In this document: positions 56,435 to 64,000 of the stretch, piece by piece
Numbering within the stretch: position 1 is the first letter of the stretch
Layout: every line of letters begins with the position of its first letter
Assembly: GCF_001048695.1 (NCBI RefSeq)
Contig: NZ_CVRB01000003.1
Span: 62,001 to 126,000, forward strand
Direction of reading: 5' to 3'
Source of the DNA: Neobacillus massiliamazoniensis
GTDB taxonomy: Bacteria > Bacillota > Bacilli > Bacillales > Cytobacillaceae
Length of the DNA stretch: 64,000 nucleotides
Translations under genes and position numbers: made by a program
The notes under the pieces: generated by a model
Seen by the model: only the letters and a program-made list of their open reading frames with translations
Told to the model about the DNA's origin: nothing
Database searches by the model: none

Positions 56435-56626
56435 AATTTTTCTTCACTCCCTAATAAATGCAATAAAAACAAACTTTATAGGCATGTTTTGTACCTTCAA
56501 TTATTTTGGTGATTTTAGTTATTAAGAATTAATTCTTTGCCACTACGAAGATAAAACGCAATAAGTGGAGAATAAGTTTGTGAATATAATGTAATGACAA
56601 TATATGATTAAAAAGGGGAGACTTAT

Positions 56627-57016
56627 ATGGGGAACCGTGATAATAGTGGTAATGATAATTTGATTGATCGAATTATCAAAGATTCTAAAATTGATGACGA
56701 AATGAAGAAAAACCCTGGTTTCGGAAAACCATTTCCAAAAAATTTCTATAGTGGAGATACATACAGTAATTTTTTAAATACTGCAAAAAATGCAGGTTAT
56801 TTACCCCCTTGGATAAGTATACAAAAGGAAATACGTGAGAAAATTGCTTTAACATTGAAAATGATTGAACAAAATGCCATTGAAACTAAAATAAAAAGCT
56901 CAATTGATGAAATTAACGAGAAAATAGTAAAATATAATGGTTCTTGTCCACCAAATATGCAACGTGGAAAGATAAGCATAGAAAACATTGCGAAACAATA
57001 CAAAGTTTGGGAATAG
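56627..57016 (+). CDS. DUF1992 family protein
   Basis: 129-residue protein with the DUF1992 core (GFGKPFPKNFYSGDT, NTAKNAGYLPPWISIQKEIR). The domain is named from the conserved region of DnaJ homologue C28; it lacks a J domain. A helical hydrophilic tail follows. Function unknown; single gene with AAGGGGAG upstream. Confidence 0.83.
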   Translation: MGNRDNSGNDNLIDRIIKDSKIDDEMKKNPGFGKPFPKNFYSGDTYSNFLNTAKNAGYLPPWISIQKEIREKIALTLKMIEQNAIETKIKSSIDEINEKIVKYNGSCPPNMQRGKISIENIAKQYKVWE

Positions 57017-57131
57017 AAAATTTATCGAAATTTATGTTTCACAAACGGGTGTAAATATTCAAGAAGGTAATCGCCTCTCAGTCCTTGAACTATTAATATG
57101 AAAATTTCATAAAGCAAGGAGACATTTTAAC

Positions 57132-57425
57132 ATGACAACTCCAAATAAAAATTTAAAGATTTGTAACAAAGGACATCAATATTATAAAAGTAGCGATTGT
57201 TCAACTTGTCCGATTTGCGAGCGGGAACGAAGACCTGAAAATGGATTTCTTGCAATGCTTTCAGCACCAGCAAGACGAGCGTTGGAAAACAATGATGTAA
57301 CATCATTACAGAAGTTATCATCATATAGTGAAAAAGAGATTTTAAAATTTCATGGTATGGGACCTGCTTCCTTACCGAAACTTAGGTCTGCATTAAAGGA
57401 AAAGGGGTTATCTTTTAAAGACTAA
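57132..57425 (+). CDS. RNA polymerase alpha-CTD-like protein with Cys-rich N-terminus
   Basis: 97-residue protein. The N-terminal ICNKGHQYYKSSDCSTCPIC resembles a small zinc ribbon. The C-terminal LSAPARRALENNDVTSLQKLSSYSEKEILKFHGMGPASLPKLRSALKEKGL has the helix-hairpin-helix pattern of the alpha-subunit C-terminal domain. A small separate protein of this design could bind DNA or polymerase partners. GCAAGGAG precedes the ATG. Function untested. Confidence 0.8.
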   Translation: MTTPNKNLKICNKGHQYYKSSDCSTCPICERERRPENGFLAMLSAPARRALENNDVTSLQKLSSYSEKEILKFHGMGPASLPKLRSALKEKGLSFKD

Positions 57426-57540
57426 TTTTTATACTTTAAATAGGGGTTCTTCTTCGAATAAATGGGGCTTGAGCTGAGGATTGGGATTGCAACAGCGATC
57501 CATTTTTCTTCTTGTTCTAACGGAGCAGGATTCAACAAAA

Positions 57541-57575
57541 AAATGAGGCTATTTATAACAGATAGCCTCATTTAA
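57541..57575. terminator. Intrinsic terminator
   Basis: AAATGAGGCTAT (57541-57552) pairs with ATAGCCTCATTT (57562-57573). It lies between convergent genes. Confidence 0.82.
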
Positions 57576-57668
57576 TTTATAAATATAATTCAACCATGTT
57601 TTAAAGGATTTACTTTTGCAGATAAATGGTGATAAGTAGAATGAGCTTTTAAATTCTAATAAAAAAAA

Positions 57669-58025
57669 TTAATGGATTTTTTTGGAATTATATCCTCGTT
57701 CTCCATAAGGTTTAAGTTGTTCTAACCATTTTTCCTCAAGTTCTAACAATGCTTCTTTCTCGGTAAAATACGGGTCATCTTTCTTTTTAAGGATCTCTAA
57801 TACTTCAAAAGTAAAAATGTCTTTCCCAAATTGGATCCATTCTTCTTGAAGTGCCTTATTGGAATGGGTACCTGTTTCAAGCATTACCTTTACCCCATTT
57901 AGGGATTTCAAATTTTTAGTGCTTCCGATAAAAATTTTTTGGTTTTTGCTATTTTTAATTTGATAGACTCCTGCTTCAATAGGTATTTCTTTATAAATTT
58001 TTTTAAGTTCTTTTTTTCGGTCCAT
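57669..58025 (-). CDS. GIY-YIG-type nuclease-domain protein
   Basis: 118-residue protein with AGVYQIKNSKNQKIFIGSTKNL, the GIY...YIG pair in variant form (GVY...FIG), and the helical WLEQLKPYGERGYNSK end typical of the domain. A central ALQEEWIQFGKDIFTFEVLE holds the usual Arg/Glu region, but the catalytic Arg is not obvious, so activity is uncertain. It follows a DUF2087 regulator by 23 bases and is probably co-transcribed. This pairing recurs in Bacillus. Confidence 0.75.
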   Translation of the reverse strand: MDRKKELKKIYKEIPIEAGVYQIKNSKNQKIFIGSTKNLKSLNGVKVMLETGTHSNKALQEEWIQFGKDIFTFEVLEILKKKDDPYFTEKEALLELEEKWLEQLKPYGERGYNSKKIH

Positions 58026-58048
58026 TTATTCTTACCTTCTTTCTACGT

Positions 58049-58804
58049 TTATTTTTTTAGCCAGTATTGGCTTCCGTCTGGTTTTCTGTCTAAAAAGCCG
58101 TATTCGAATAAATATCTTCTGATTACGACATAATCATCATAAATGGTTTTTAATATTTGATTTAATTCATTTTCATCATAAGTATGTTCACTATCTAAGT
58201 TTTTCGCGATTTCCCGAAGGACAATAAGCCGCTGCTTTTCCTTAGGAGGGAATTTCTTTAAGGTTCCGCTTGTTCCTTCAGGGAAGAATTTCTTAATAGT
58301 TTCATCCTGTTCATCTAGTGTAATATCGTATCGATCATCTACCAATCTGGCTGTTTTATGAGGAGGTATAAAAGCTGGTGCATACTGATCTCTATCTTTT
58401 AATAGTTCCATTATTGCTAAAAAAATCTTTGCTTGACGCTCCTTCTCTTTTAGTGCAAAACGGTGATGCCTAATGGTGGAGGTACTTCCAATATCCATGT
58501 CCATTTGGACTTCTTTATCGCTTTTTCCCTGATAAAAGAGACTAAGGAGTTGATTCTGATGGTCAGTAAGACCGGTGAATTTCTTATCCAGTCTTATTAA
58601 GGAATCAAATACCGAATTATGTGTCCTTTCGATATGAATACGTGTATATCTTTCAGCTTCATACAGAATCCCCTCATAAGGATAAATAATTCCTTTTTCG
58701 AATTCCTTCCCACATAACAGGCATTTATAAGAATCAAAATCTTGAATGTATCCCCGTTTAAGTTCTTCTAATGACGCGTTCCAAAAAAAATCCGAAATTT
58801 CCAT
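58049..58804 (-). CDS. DUF2087-family transcription regulator
   Basis: 251-residue protein. An N-terminal Cys/His segment (YKCLLCGKEF ... HIERTHN) looks like a zinc site. A LuxR/sigma-4-type helix-turn-helix follows (LTDHQNQLLSLFYQGKSDKEVQMDMDIGSTSTIRHHRF), then the C-terminal DUF2087 (FPPKEKQRLIVLREIAKNLD ... YLFEYGFLDRKPDGSQYWLKK). The ATG at 58804 is chosen over a TTG 21 bases upstream; neither has a clear ribosome site. A perfect-spacing promoter and palindrome lie upstream. It shares an operon with the GIY-YIG gene. Confidence 0.8.
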   Translation of the reverse strand: MEISDFFWNASLEELKRGYIQDFDSYKCLLCGKEFEKGIIYPYEGILYEAERYTRIHIERTHNSVFDSLIRLDKKFTGLTDHQNQLLSLFYQGKSDKEVQMDMDIGSTSTIRHHRFALKEKERQAKIFLAIMELLKDRDQYAPAFIPPHKTARLVDDRYDITLDEQDETIKKFFPEGTSGTLKKFPPKEKQRLIVLREIAKNLDSEHTYDENELNQILKTIYDDYVVIRRYLFEYGFLDRKPDGSQYWLKK

Positions 58805-58854
58805 TATGAAAACACAACCAATCAAAGATTAATCGTTTCATAAACAAAAGTAAT

Positions 58855-58905
58855 TTATGTTTATGTATATATAAACATAATAAATAAGTGTTTGTATTAC
58901 GTCAA
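58855..58905 (-). promoter_or_regulatory. Sigma-A promoter with 26-bp palindrome for the DUF2087 operon
   Basis: On the minus strand TTGACG (58905-58900), 17-base spacer, TATTAT (58882-58877). The palindrome at 58880-58855 (TTATGTTTAT ... ATAAACATAA) follows at once and overlaps the start site, suggesting autorepression. Confidence 0.72.
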
Positions 58906-58979
58906 TGAATTTAATGGAATTTAAATAAAAATTTGACGGGCTAGATGATTACTTACCGACCTAGAAAGGAGAAAAAACC

Positions 58980-59042
58980 ATGAAAAAGAAAAGACGTAAA
59001 GAACTGAAGCCCAAAAGGAGTATAATCCTCTCGGGCTTCTGA
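58980..59042 (+). CDS. Possible 20-residue basic peptide overlapping a hairpin
   Basis: MKKKRRKELKPKRSIILSGF follows a strong ribosome site (GAAAGGAG, seven bases before the ATG). Its second half coincides with the hairpin GAAGCCC ... GGGCTTC, which also serves as terminator for the ThrRS gene on the other strand. It could be a leader peptide, a toxin-like peptide, or chance. Confidence 0.4.
   Translation: MKKKRRKELKPKRSIILSGF
59005..59042 (-). terminator. Terminator of the threonyl-tRNA synthetase gene
   Basis: GAAGCCC and GGGCTTC (59006-59012, 59033-59039) form the outer stem and GAGGA/TCCT an inner one, seven bases past the stop. Confidence 0.65.
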
Positions 59043-59048
59043 TGTGGT

Positions 59049-60260
59049 TTATCTGTTATGGTTAATTTCATTCATGAACCGTTCAATTGTTTCTTGTATA
59101 TTCATCACACCAATGTTCCCTTCTTTTCGCTTTCTTAACGCTAAGGATTGGTTCTCGACCTCTTTATCGCCGATAACAAGCATATAAGGAATCTTTTGTT
59201 TTTCTGCTTCTCTTATCTTCAATCCCATTTTCTCAGACCTGTAATCGACTTCCACACGTAAGCCTGCTGCTTCCAAGTTGGATTTCACATCATTTGCATA
59301 AGCTACTTGTGATTCCGAAATAGGAATTATTTTTGCTTGAACAGGTGATAGCCAAAGGGGAAATTCTCCAGCAAAGTGTTCAATTAGAATAGCCAAAAAA
59401 CGCTCTACTGAACCAAAGATGGCTCTATGAATCATAACGGGACGATGAAGTTTATTATCCTCACCCACATAAGAACAATCAAACTTTTGAGGCATTTGAA
59501 AATCCAATTGGACAGTGCCACATTGCCAGCTTCGTCCTAGTGAATCTAAAATATGAAAATCAATCTTCGGACCATAAAAAGCCCCATCACCAGGGTTGAT
59601 TTGGTAATTAACCCCTTTACTCTTCAAAACAGATTCCAATGCTAATTCAGCTTGATCCCAGATTTCTTCAGAACCCATGAATTCTTCGGGTCGTGTAGAA
59701 AGCTCTACCTTATAGTCAAAACCAAAGTGAGAGTAAAACTCATCAATTAACGCTAGAACCTTATCAATTTCGGACTCAATCTGGTCAACTCGAACAAATA
59801 AATGTGCGTCATCTTGAGTAAAGGAACGAACTCTTAATAGTCCATTTAAAGAACCTGAAAGTTCATGTCGGTGGACTAATCCAAGTTCAGCAAAACGGAT
59901 TGGCAATTCCCGATAACTTCGTCTCTTGCTGTTGAAAATTAAGATAGCACCAGGACAGTTCATTGGCTTAATGGCATAATTTTGTCCATCAACATTGGAA
60001 AAGTACATATTTTCGTGATAGTGATCCCAATGACCTGATTGTTCCCAAAGTTCCTGTTTCATCATTATGGGTGTTTTAATTTCCTGATAGCCTGCCCTTT
60101 GGTGTTTCTTTCTCCAGAGATTTTCAAGTTCGTTCCGAATGACCATGCCATTTGGTAAGAAAAAAGGCATTCCTGGAGCCTCTTCCATTGAAGCGAATAG
60201 TTCTAACTCTTGACCTAACTTTCGATGATTTCTTTTTTCTGCTTCCATTTGGTTCATCAT
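59049..60260 (-). CDS. thrZ: Threonyl-tRNA synthetase lacking TGS and editing domains
   Basis: 403-residue synthetase against about 640 for normal bacterial ThrRS. It starts directly at the catalytic core. Zinc ligands are the Cys of MNCPGAI, the His of QDDAHLF and the His of MIHRAIFG. Motif 2 is RVRSFTQDDAHLF, motif 3 is GSVERFLAILIEHFAG and the anticodon domain begins near SPVQAKIIPISESQVAYAND. The N-terminal TGS and Ala/Thr-type editing domains are wholly absent. AGGAGG fixes the start at 60260, so this is not a truncation artefact. Three T-box leaders precede it. It should charge tRNA-Thr but cannot correct seryl errors in cis. Confidence 0.93.
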   Translation of the reverse strand: MMNQMEAEKRNHRKLGQELELFASMEEAPGMPFFLPNGMVIRNELENLWRKKHQRAGYQEIKTPIMMKQELWEQSGHWDHYHENMYFSNVDGQNYAIKPMNCPGAILIFNSKRRSYRELPIRFAELGLVHRHELSGSLNGLLRVRSFTQDDAHLFVRVDQIESEIDKVLALIDEFYSHFGFDYKVELSTRPEEFMGSEEIWDQAELALESVLKSKGVNYQINPGDGAFYGPKIDFHILDSLGRSWQCGTVQLDFQMPQKFDCSYVGEDNKLHRPVMIHRAIFGSVERFLAILIEHFAGEFPLWLSPVQAKIIPISESQVAYANDVKSNLEAAGLRVEVDYRSEKMGLKIREAEKQKIPYMLVIGDKEVENQSLALRKRKEGNIGVMNIQETIERFMNEINHNR

Positions 60261-60288
60261 GTTTGTCCTCCTAATTTTAAAGTTATAT

Positions 60289-60540
60289 AAAAAAAACGCA
60301 CTCATCCCAACAAAAGGGACGAGTGCGGTCGTGATACCACCCTAATTCCAAAAAGTGCGCCAAAGCCTACTTTTTGCTCAAAAAGATAACGGATTTACCG
60401 ATTATAGATACTCTGGTTGACCCATTTCCCCACAATAGCTCCAAGGTGGTAAACCATTCGATTTTCTTCAGGGCTTACAGCCAATGACCCTGTTCTCTGG
60501 AAAGAAAATACTCAAATGATTCATGTCCTTTTCATCGCAT
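60289..60540 (-). promoter_or_regulatory. T-box riboswitch, copy 1 (gene-proximal)
   Basis: On the minus strand: the stem I region with GAATGGTTTACCACCTTGGA, the T-box AGGGTGGTATCACG, then a terminator of CGCACTCGTCCC with GGGATGAGTGCG and a T-run. A threonine ACC specifier within TTTACCACC fits the gene but needs folding to confirm. Confidence 0.93.
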
Positions 60541-60560
60541 TTCCTTATTCCTTTTCTAAA

Positions 60561-60812
60561 AATAAAAAACGCACTCATCCCAACAAAAGGGACGAGTGCG
60601 GTCGTGATACCACCCTAATTCCAAAAAGCGCGCCTAAACCTGCTTTTTGCTCAAAAAGATAACGGATTTACCGATTATGGATAGTCTGGTTGACCCATTT
60701 CCCCACAATAGCTCCAAGGTGGTAAACCATTCGCCTTTCTTCAGGGCTTACAGCCAATGACCCTGTTCTCTGGTAAGAAAATGAACGTATGATTCATGTC
60801 CTTTTCAACGCA
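60561..60812 (-). promoter_or_regulatory. T-box riboswitch, copy 2
   Basis: Near-identical to copy 1, with the same T-box AGGGTGGTATCACG, the same ACC-containing segment and its own terminator (CGCACTCGTCCC / GGGATGAGTGCG plus Ts). It lies about 270 bp upstream of copy 1. Confidence 0.93.
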
Positions 60813-60834
60813 ATAACTAATTATTTTTTTATAA

Positions 60835-61085
60835 AATAAAAAACGCACTCACCCCAACAGTAGGGACGAGTGCGGTCGTGATACCACCCTAATTCCAAAA
60901 AGCGCGCCAAAGCCAGCTTTTTGCTCAAAAAGATAACGGATTTACCGATTGTAGATATTCTGGTTGACCCATTTCCCTACAATAGCTCCAAGGTGGTAAA
61001 CCATTCGATTTTCTTCAGGGCTTACAGCCAATGACCCTGTTCTCTGGTAAGAAAATAACCAAATGATTCATGTCCTTTTCATAGC
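60835..61085 (-). promoter_or_regulatory. T-box riboswitch, copy 3 (promoter-proximal)
   Basis: Third near-identical copy. The terminator differs slightly (CGCACTCGTCCC pairing with GGGGTGAGTGCG). The repeated layout means uncharged tRNA-Thr must antiterminate three times before thrZ is read. Confidence 0.93.
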
Positions 61086-61117
61086 TAAATTAGATTTGTT
61101 ATTTATTGTTAATGGCA

Positions 61118-61146
61118 ATTTTAATACACATTTTTTAAAAGGTCAA
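61118..61146 (-). promoter_or_regulatory. Sigma-A promoter of the triple T-box leader
   Basis: On the minus strand TTGACC (61146-61141), 17-base spacer, TAAAAT (61123-61118), about 35 bases before copy 3. Confidence 0.75.
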
Positions 61147-61285
61147 ATATTTTTTGAACAATATATAATGATGGAATATGAATTCGAATAACTAAGTATC
61201 GAATTTATTTAAAAATTTTTACAAGGGAAGTCTATAGGAGGATTAAATAATTTTCTTATTATTTTAAATTGGTTGTTATTTTAAA

Positions 61286-61335
61286 TTGATATTGTAACAG
61301 CAATAGTGTATGATACATAGTATAAATTGTATACT
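61286..61335 (+). promoter_or_regulatory. Sigma-A promoter with candidate PadR operator
   Basis: TTGATA (61286-61291), 17-base spacer, TATGAT (61309-61314). AGTATA and TATACT (61319-61335) form an inverted repeat over the start site, with flanking ATGATACAT/ATGACAT text like PadR-type sites. Confidence 0.68.
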
Positions 61336-61371
61336 GTATGACATATAGCAAATAAAAAACGAGGTGGGTGA

Positions 61372-61719
61372 ATGAGTACTTTATTGAATTCATTAATTAC
61401 AGAGCTTAGGAGAGGAACGTTAACATTAGCCGTTTTAAGTCAATTACAAACTCCTCAGTATGGATATTCACTTGTTCAGTTATTGGAGGAATCGGGCATC
61501 ACCATTGATCAAAGTACCTTATATCCATTGCTTCGCCGATTAGAAAAGCAGGAGTTAGTGACGAGTAGTTGGGACACATCTGAGAGTAGACCCCGTAAGT
61601 ACTATGTTTTAAGTGAATATGGTTTAGAGATCTTTTTGCAGTTAAAAAGGGAATGGATTAAGAATTCGAAAGAGCTCTATGGCTTATTAAAGGGGGAAAA
61701 AGAGGATGAATTTGATTGA
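61372..61719 (+). CDS. PadR-family transcription regulator
   Basis: 115-residue winged-helix regulator: LRRGTLTLAVLSQLQTPQYGYSLVQLLEESGITIDQSTLYPLLRRLEKQELV is the characteristic PadR reading head, followed by the wing SRPRKYYVLSEYGL and a short dimerising helix. GAGGTGGGTGA precedes the ATG. It overlaps the next gene by 14 bases, a standard PadR-plus-membrane-protein pair, and probably represses its own promoter. Confidence 0.93.
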   Translation: MSTLLNSLITELRRGTLTLAVLSQLQTPQYGYSLVQLLEESGITIDQSTLYPLLRRLEKQELVTSSWDTSESRPRKYYVLSEYGLEIFLQLKREWIKNSKELYGLLKGEKEDEFD

Positions 61720-62701
61720 TATATATATCCACGAAGTTACTCGGAGGCTGCCTGAAAAAAATCGCGAGGACATTGCTCTGGAGTTACGGTCAACCATTGA
61801 GGATATGCTTCTTGATAACTATAGCGAAGAAGATGTAAAGGCGGTCCTTGAAAAATTGGGGAACCCAGTAACATTAGCTAGTGGATATCGAGATCAGCCA
61901 ATGCATCTAATTGGTCCACGTTATTTTGATGTATATATTACGTTATTAAAAATGATTTTACCGATTGCCACTGTTATTTCTTTGATCTCAGTAATTGCTG
62001 AATATGTTATTGGATATGGTGGTGAGGAAACCGTAATTAATAGTGTTTTGACTATTATTGGTGGAGGAATAAGGGGAATCATTGAAGTAGGGATCCAAAC
62101 CTTTTTTTGGCTAACACTTGTTTTTGCCATTTTGGAACGAACAGATAAAGGAAAAGATGGTCAGCCATATACAACAAAGTTAACAAAATGGACTCCTGAT
62201 GATTTGAAAAAAATTTCTGTTATTCCCAAGAAAAAAGCTATTTCGAAGCTTGAAGTATTTGGAAGTTTGATGTGGACTGCAATTTGGGCAACTTTCTATT
62301 TTTATGCGAATCATCTAGTAGGTGTATATGAAGGCGGCGACAGATTTAAATTTGTGACTCCATCTTTCAATCAAGAAGTATTACTTGAGTATTGGCCAAT
62401 CGTTCTTGTTGTGATCGGTTTTGAAATAGCATTAGCACTCTACAAACTAATCAAAGGACAATGGACGAAAAGAATGGCATTATGTAATGCTGCTCTCCAG
62501 CTTATTGCTACTATTACATTCATTGTAATAGTAAGAAACCCGAATATATTGAACCAAGATTTTATTACGTATATGACTAATTTATTTACCATTACTTCTA
62601 ATCAATTTGAAACGTGGTTAGTTAGCGGAGGAATTTCCATCTTTATTTTATCTGCGGTAATCACTGTAAATGATGGCTTTCGCAAGGCAAGAATTCGATA
62701 A
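61706..62701 (+). CDS. PadR-associated membrane protein with HAAS-type N-terminus
   Basis: 331-residue protein. The N-terminal cytosolic helical stretch (YIHEVTRRLPEKNREDIALELRSTIEDMLLDNYSEEDVKAVLEKLGNPVTLASGYRDQP) matches HAAS/DUF1700-like signalling modules. About six membrane segments follow. The partner PadR likely controls it in response to membrane stress. Function unknown. Confidence 0.85.
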   Translation: MNLIDIYIHEVTRRLPEKNREDIALELRSTIEDMLLDNYSEEDVKAVLEKLGNPVTLASGYRDQPMHLIGPRYFDVYITLLKMILPIATVISLISVIAEYVIGYGGEETVINSVLTIIGGGIRGIIEVGIQTFFWLTLVFAILERTDKGKDGQPYTTKLTKWTPDDLKKISVIPKKKAISKLEVFGSLMWTAIWATFYFYANHLVGVYEGGDRFKFVTPSFNQEVLLEYWPIVLVVIGFEIALALYKLIKGQWTKRMALCNAALQLIATITFIVIVRNPNILNQDFITYMTNLFTITSNQFETWLVSGGISIFILSAVITVNDGFRKARIR

Positions 62702-63063
62702 TTGGTATTAGCATATTAATGTGAAGGGTGCAAGAATTGAATAAAGCAACGCTCTCGGTGCGTTGCTTTTTATCGTACCTTAATCTAAAATATTTTTAGT
62801 TTACCAATTTTAGGTTCTTTTATTTTTCGCTGCGGGATTTTATAAAATATGTCCCTCCTATTGTGACAAGTGGAAAAATGCATGAGAAAAGGTTAGGAAA
62901 TTAGGAATGTTAAAAAATTTAATTAACTTAAATACAAATTATGACAAATTTCACATCTTTCAATCAAGTAGACTAAAACTAATGTCTTAAGAAAAAGTAA
63001 AGTTTAGGATGTTATAAAGTTAGATGACACTTACGTCTGGGACACAGGTTAGGGGGAAGGTTT
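62702..63063. other. Intergenic stretch
   Basis: Besides the terminator at 62746-62772 and the ribosome site (TTAGGGGGAAGG) for the next gene, I see no gene or clear motif here. Confidence 0.5.
62746..62772 (+). terminator. Intrinsic terminator of the PadR operon
   Basis: GCAACGC (62746-62752) pairs with GCGTTGC (62760-62766), followed by five Ts. Confidence 0.9.
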
Positions 63064-64000
63064 GTGAGAAGTACGTTAAATGAAACAGGTGTAGAAATAG
63101 AAATTGATAAAGGACGGTTTAACACATTCAGAAAGCTTATGAACTGGAAGTTCATTACAATCAGCGTAATCATTATAATTGCACTCATTTTTACAGCTAT
63201 CTACTTTTATCAGACAACCCGGTTCAATGCACTTATCACCATCAATAACATAAAGGTCGGTGGACTGACTGCAGATCAAGCACTAAAAAAACTAGAATCA
63301 TCTGTATTAAAAAACGAAGTTTATGTTGGAAAAGAACGAATATTTGATGGGAAAGATACGAAGATGGGATTTACGAAAGAGGATCTGCCCAGTGTCAAGA
63401 AATTATTAGGAAGCCAGTGGACGTTCTTACCTTCCTCAAAGGCAAAAAATTATTCCTTGATGCCAAGTCAAGGCGATCAATACCGAAGCCAAACGTTGAA
63501 AAAGCTATTAGAGGATAAGCTTACACTCATGAATGAGAGCTTAAAAGCCCCTCAAGATGCTGATGTCCGTTTGGAAAATGGCAACATCATCATCTCCAAC
63601 AGTACTCCGGGAACGCAATATGATGTCGCCAATTTAATAACGCAGTATCAAAAACAGGAATATACAAGTGAAATTCATTTGAAACCCATATACCTACAGC
63701 CAAATAAAGAGGACAGTCCACTTGTAACAAAAAAAGAGAAAATGCTTCAAGATTTTCTTCAACAAACCGTTGATTATAAGGTGCAGGATAAGGTTTATTC
63801 TGTAAAAGGCAGCGATGTCATTAAAAATGCTTCTCTGTCAAAAGATATGCAAGTTGTTTTTGACCCGGCTGATATTAAGAACAAAGTTTCTGAGATTAAT
63901 AGTTCACAATCAACATTAAATAAAAATTTCTCCTTTAAGACCCATTCAGGTTCAGTCATATCGGTAAAAGGAGAGTCCTATGGCTGGGCCCTTGATGTTG
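63064..64000 (+). CDS. L,D-transpeptidase-type cell-wall protein with PG-binding domain, 3' end outside the window
   Basis: At least 312 residues, open to the window end. GTG start with GGGGGAAGG upstream, cytosolic head (RSTLNETGVEIEIDKGRFNTF), one membrane anchor (FITISVIIIIALIFTAIYFY), then an extracellular PG_binding_4-like region (NALITINNIKVGGLTADQAL and LKPIYLQPNKEDSPLV). The last residues, FKTHSGSVISVKGESYGWAL, are the usual entry to a YkuD catalytic domain. The domain that would prove transpeptidase activity lies beyond the window, so the call rests on this architecture. Confidence 0.82.
   Translation, partial: MRSTLNETGVEIEIDKGRFNTFRKLMNWKFITISVIIIIALIFTAIYFYQTTRFNALITINNIKVGGLTADQALKKLESSVLKNEVYVGKERIFDGKDTKMGFTKEDLPSVKKLLGSQWTFLPSSKAKNYSLMPSQGDQYRSQTLKKLLEDKLTLMNESLKAPQDADVRLENGNIIISNSTPGTQYDVANLITQYQKQEYTSEIHLKPIYLQPNKEDSPLVTKKEKMLQDFLQQTVDYKVQDKVYSVKGSDVIKNASLSKDMQVVFDPADIKNKVSEINSSQSTLNKNFSFKTHSGSVISVKGESYGWALDV

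Noticed and set aside
57500-57540. TAACGGAGCAGGATTCAAC and similar pieces (also near 31505), suggestive of insertion-sequence ends
   Set aside because: No transposase frame or matching second end was found; treated as repeat debris.

Overview
The window reads as chromosomal DNA of a low-GC, spore-forming Bacillaceae (Bacillus/Neobacillus type; genus not settled). Supporting signs are AGGAGG ribosome sites with frequent GTG/TTG starts, an SspH-type spore protein, a LysM/SleB-type cortex hydrolase, LiaIH, a YxlEFG transporter, T-box, TPP and cobalamin riboswitches, and sigma-A promoters. I see no rRNA, tRNA or CRISPR array. The only phage-like gene is one lone replication protein.

Layout. 1-5 kb: end of a zinc ABC binding protein, a broken EAL gene, a UPF0145 pair, sspH, a polysaccharide deacetylase, a second methionine aminopeptidase and a DUF3189 gene. 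5.28-5.80 kb: array of a 51-bp palindromic repeat. 5.9-10.6 kb: ring-cleavage-type dioxygenase with an MhqR-like operator, a HAD phosphatase, a LysR-CidA-CidB set, and a glycosyltransferase relic. 10.9-17.5 kb: spore-cortex-type hydrolase, then a TsdA-like dihaem cytochrome c behind a -24/-12 promoter, followed by a binding protein / sensor kinase / NtrC-type activator operon. 17.5-20.1 kb: YetF-like protein, APC permease, dispersed repeat. 20.1-24.3 kb: cobalamin riboswitch and attenuator ahead of a class I ribonucleotide reductase operon (alpha, beta, flavodoxin). 24.3-34.4 kb: a 21-bp repeat array, MBL hydrolase, quinone oxidoreductase, liaIH, hydrolase-TetR pair, a reductase/epimerase, a chemoreceptor and small low-complexity proteins. 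35-48 kb: many single or two-gene units (XRE + membrane protein, acetyltransferases, methyltransferase, lipoproteins, thioesterase) and a regulator-yxlE-yxlF-yxlG operon. 48.7-51.5 kb: TPP riboswitch-thiC and a second 51-bp repeat array. 51.7-58.8 kb: phage-type replication protein, MBL, PhzF, isochorismatase, cupin, DUF1992, alpha-CTD-like, GIY-YIG and DUF2087 genes. 59-61.1 kb: a threonyl-tRNA synthetase lacking the TGS and editing domains, behind three tandem T-boxes. 61.3-64 kb: PadR pair and the start of an L,D-transpeptidase-type protein.

The most interesting unit is 11.68-17.45 kb. Two dyads and a textbook sigma-54 promoter precede a TsdA-like thiosulfate/tetrathionate cytochrome, and the next operon encodes a binding protein, a membrane kinase and a GAFTGA-containing sigma-54 activator. 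This looks like a self-contained extracellular-ligand-to-cytochrome circuit. Second is the set of tandem intergenic repeats: two 51-bp palindromic arrays 45 kb apart and two arrays of about 21 bp, none of which belongs to a gene. Third is the riboswitch layer: B12 control of a B12-independent reductase, and a triple T-box ahead of an editing-less ThrRS.
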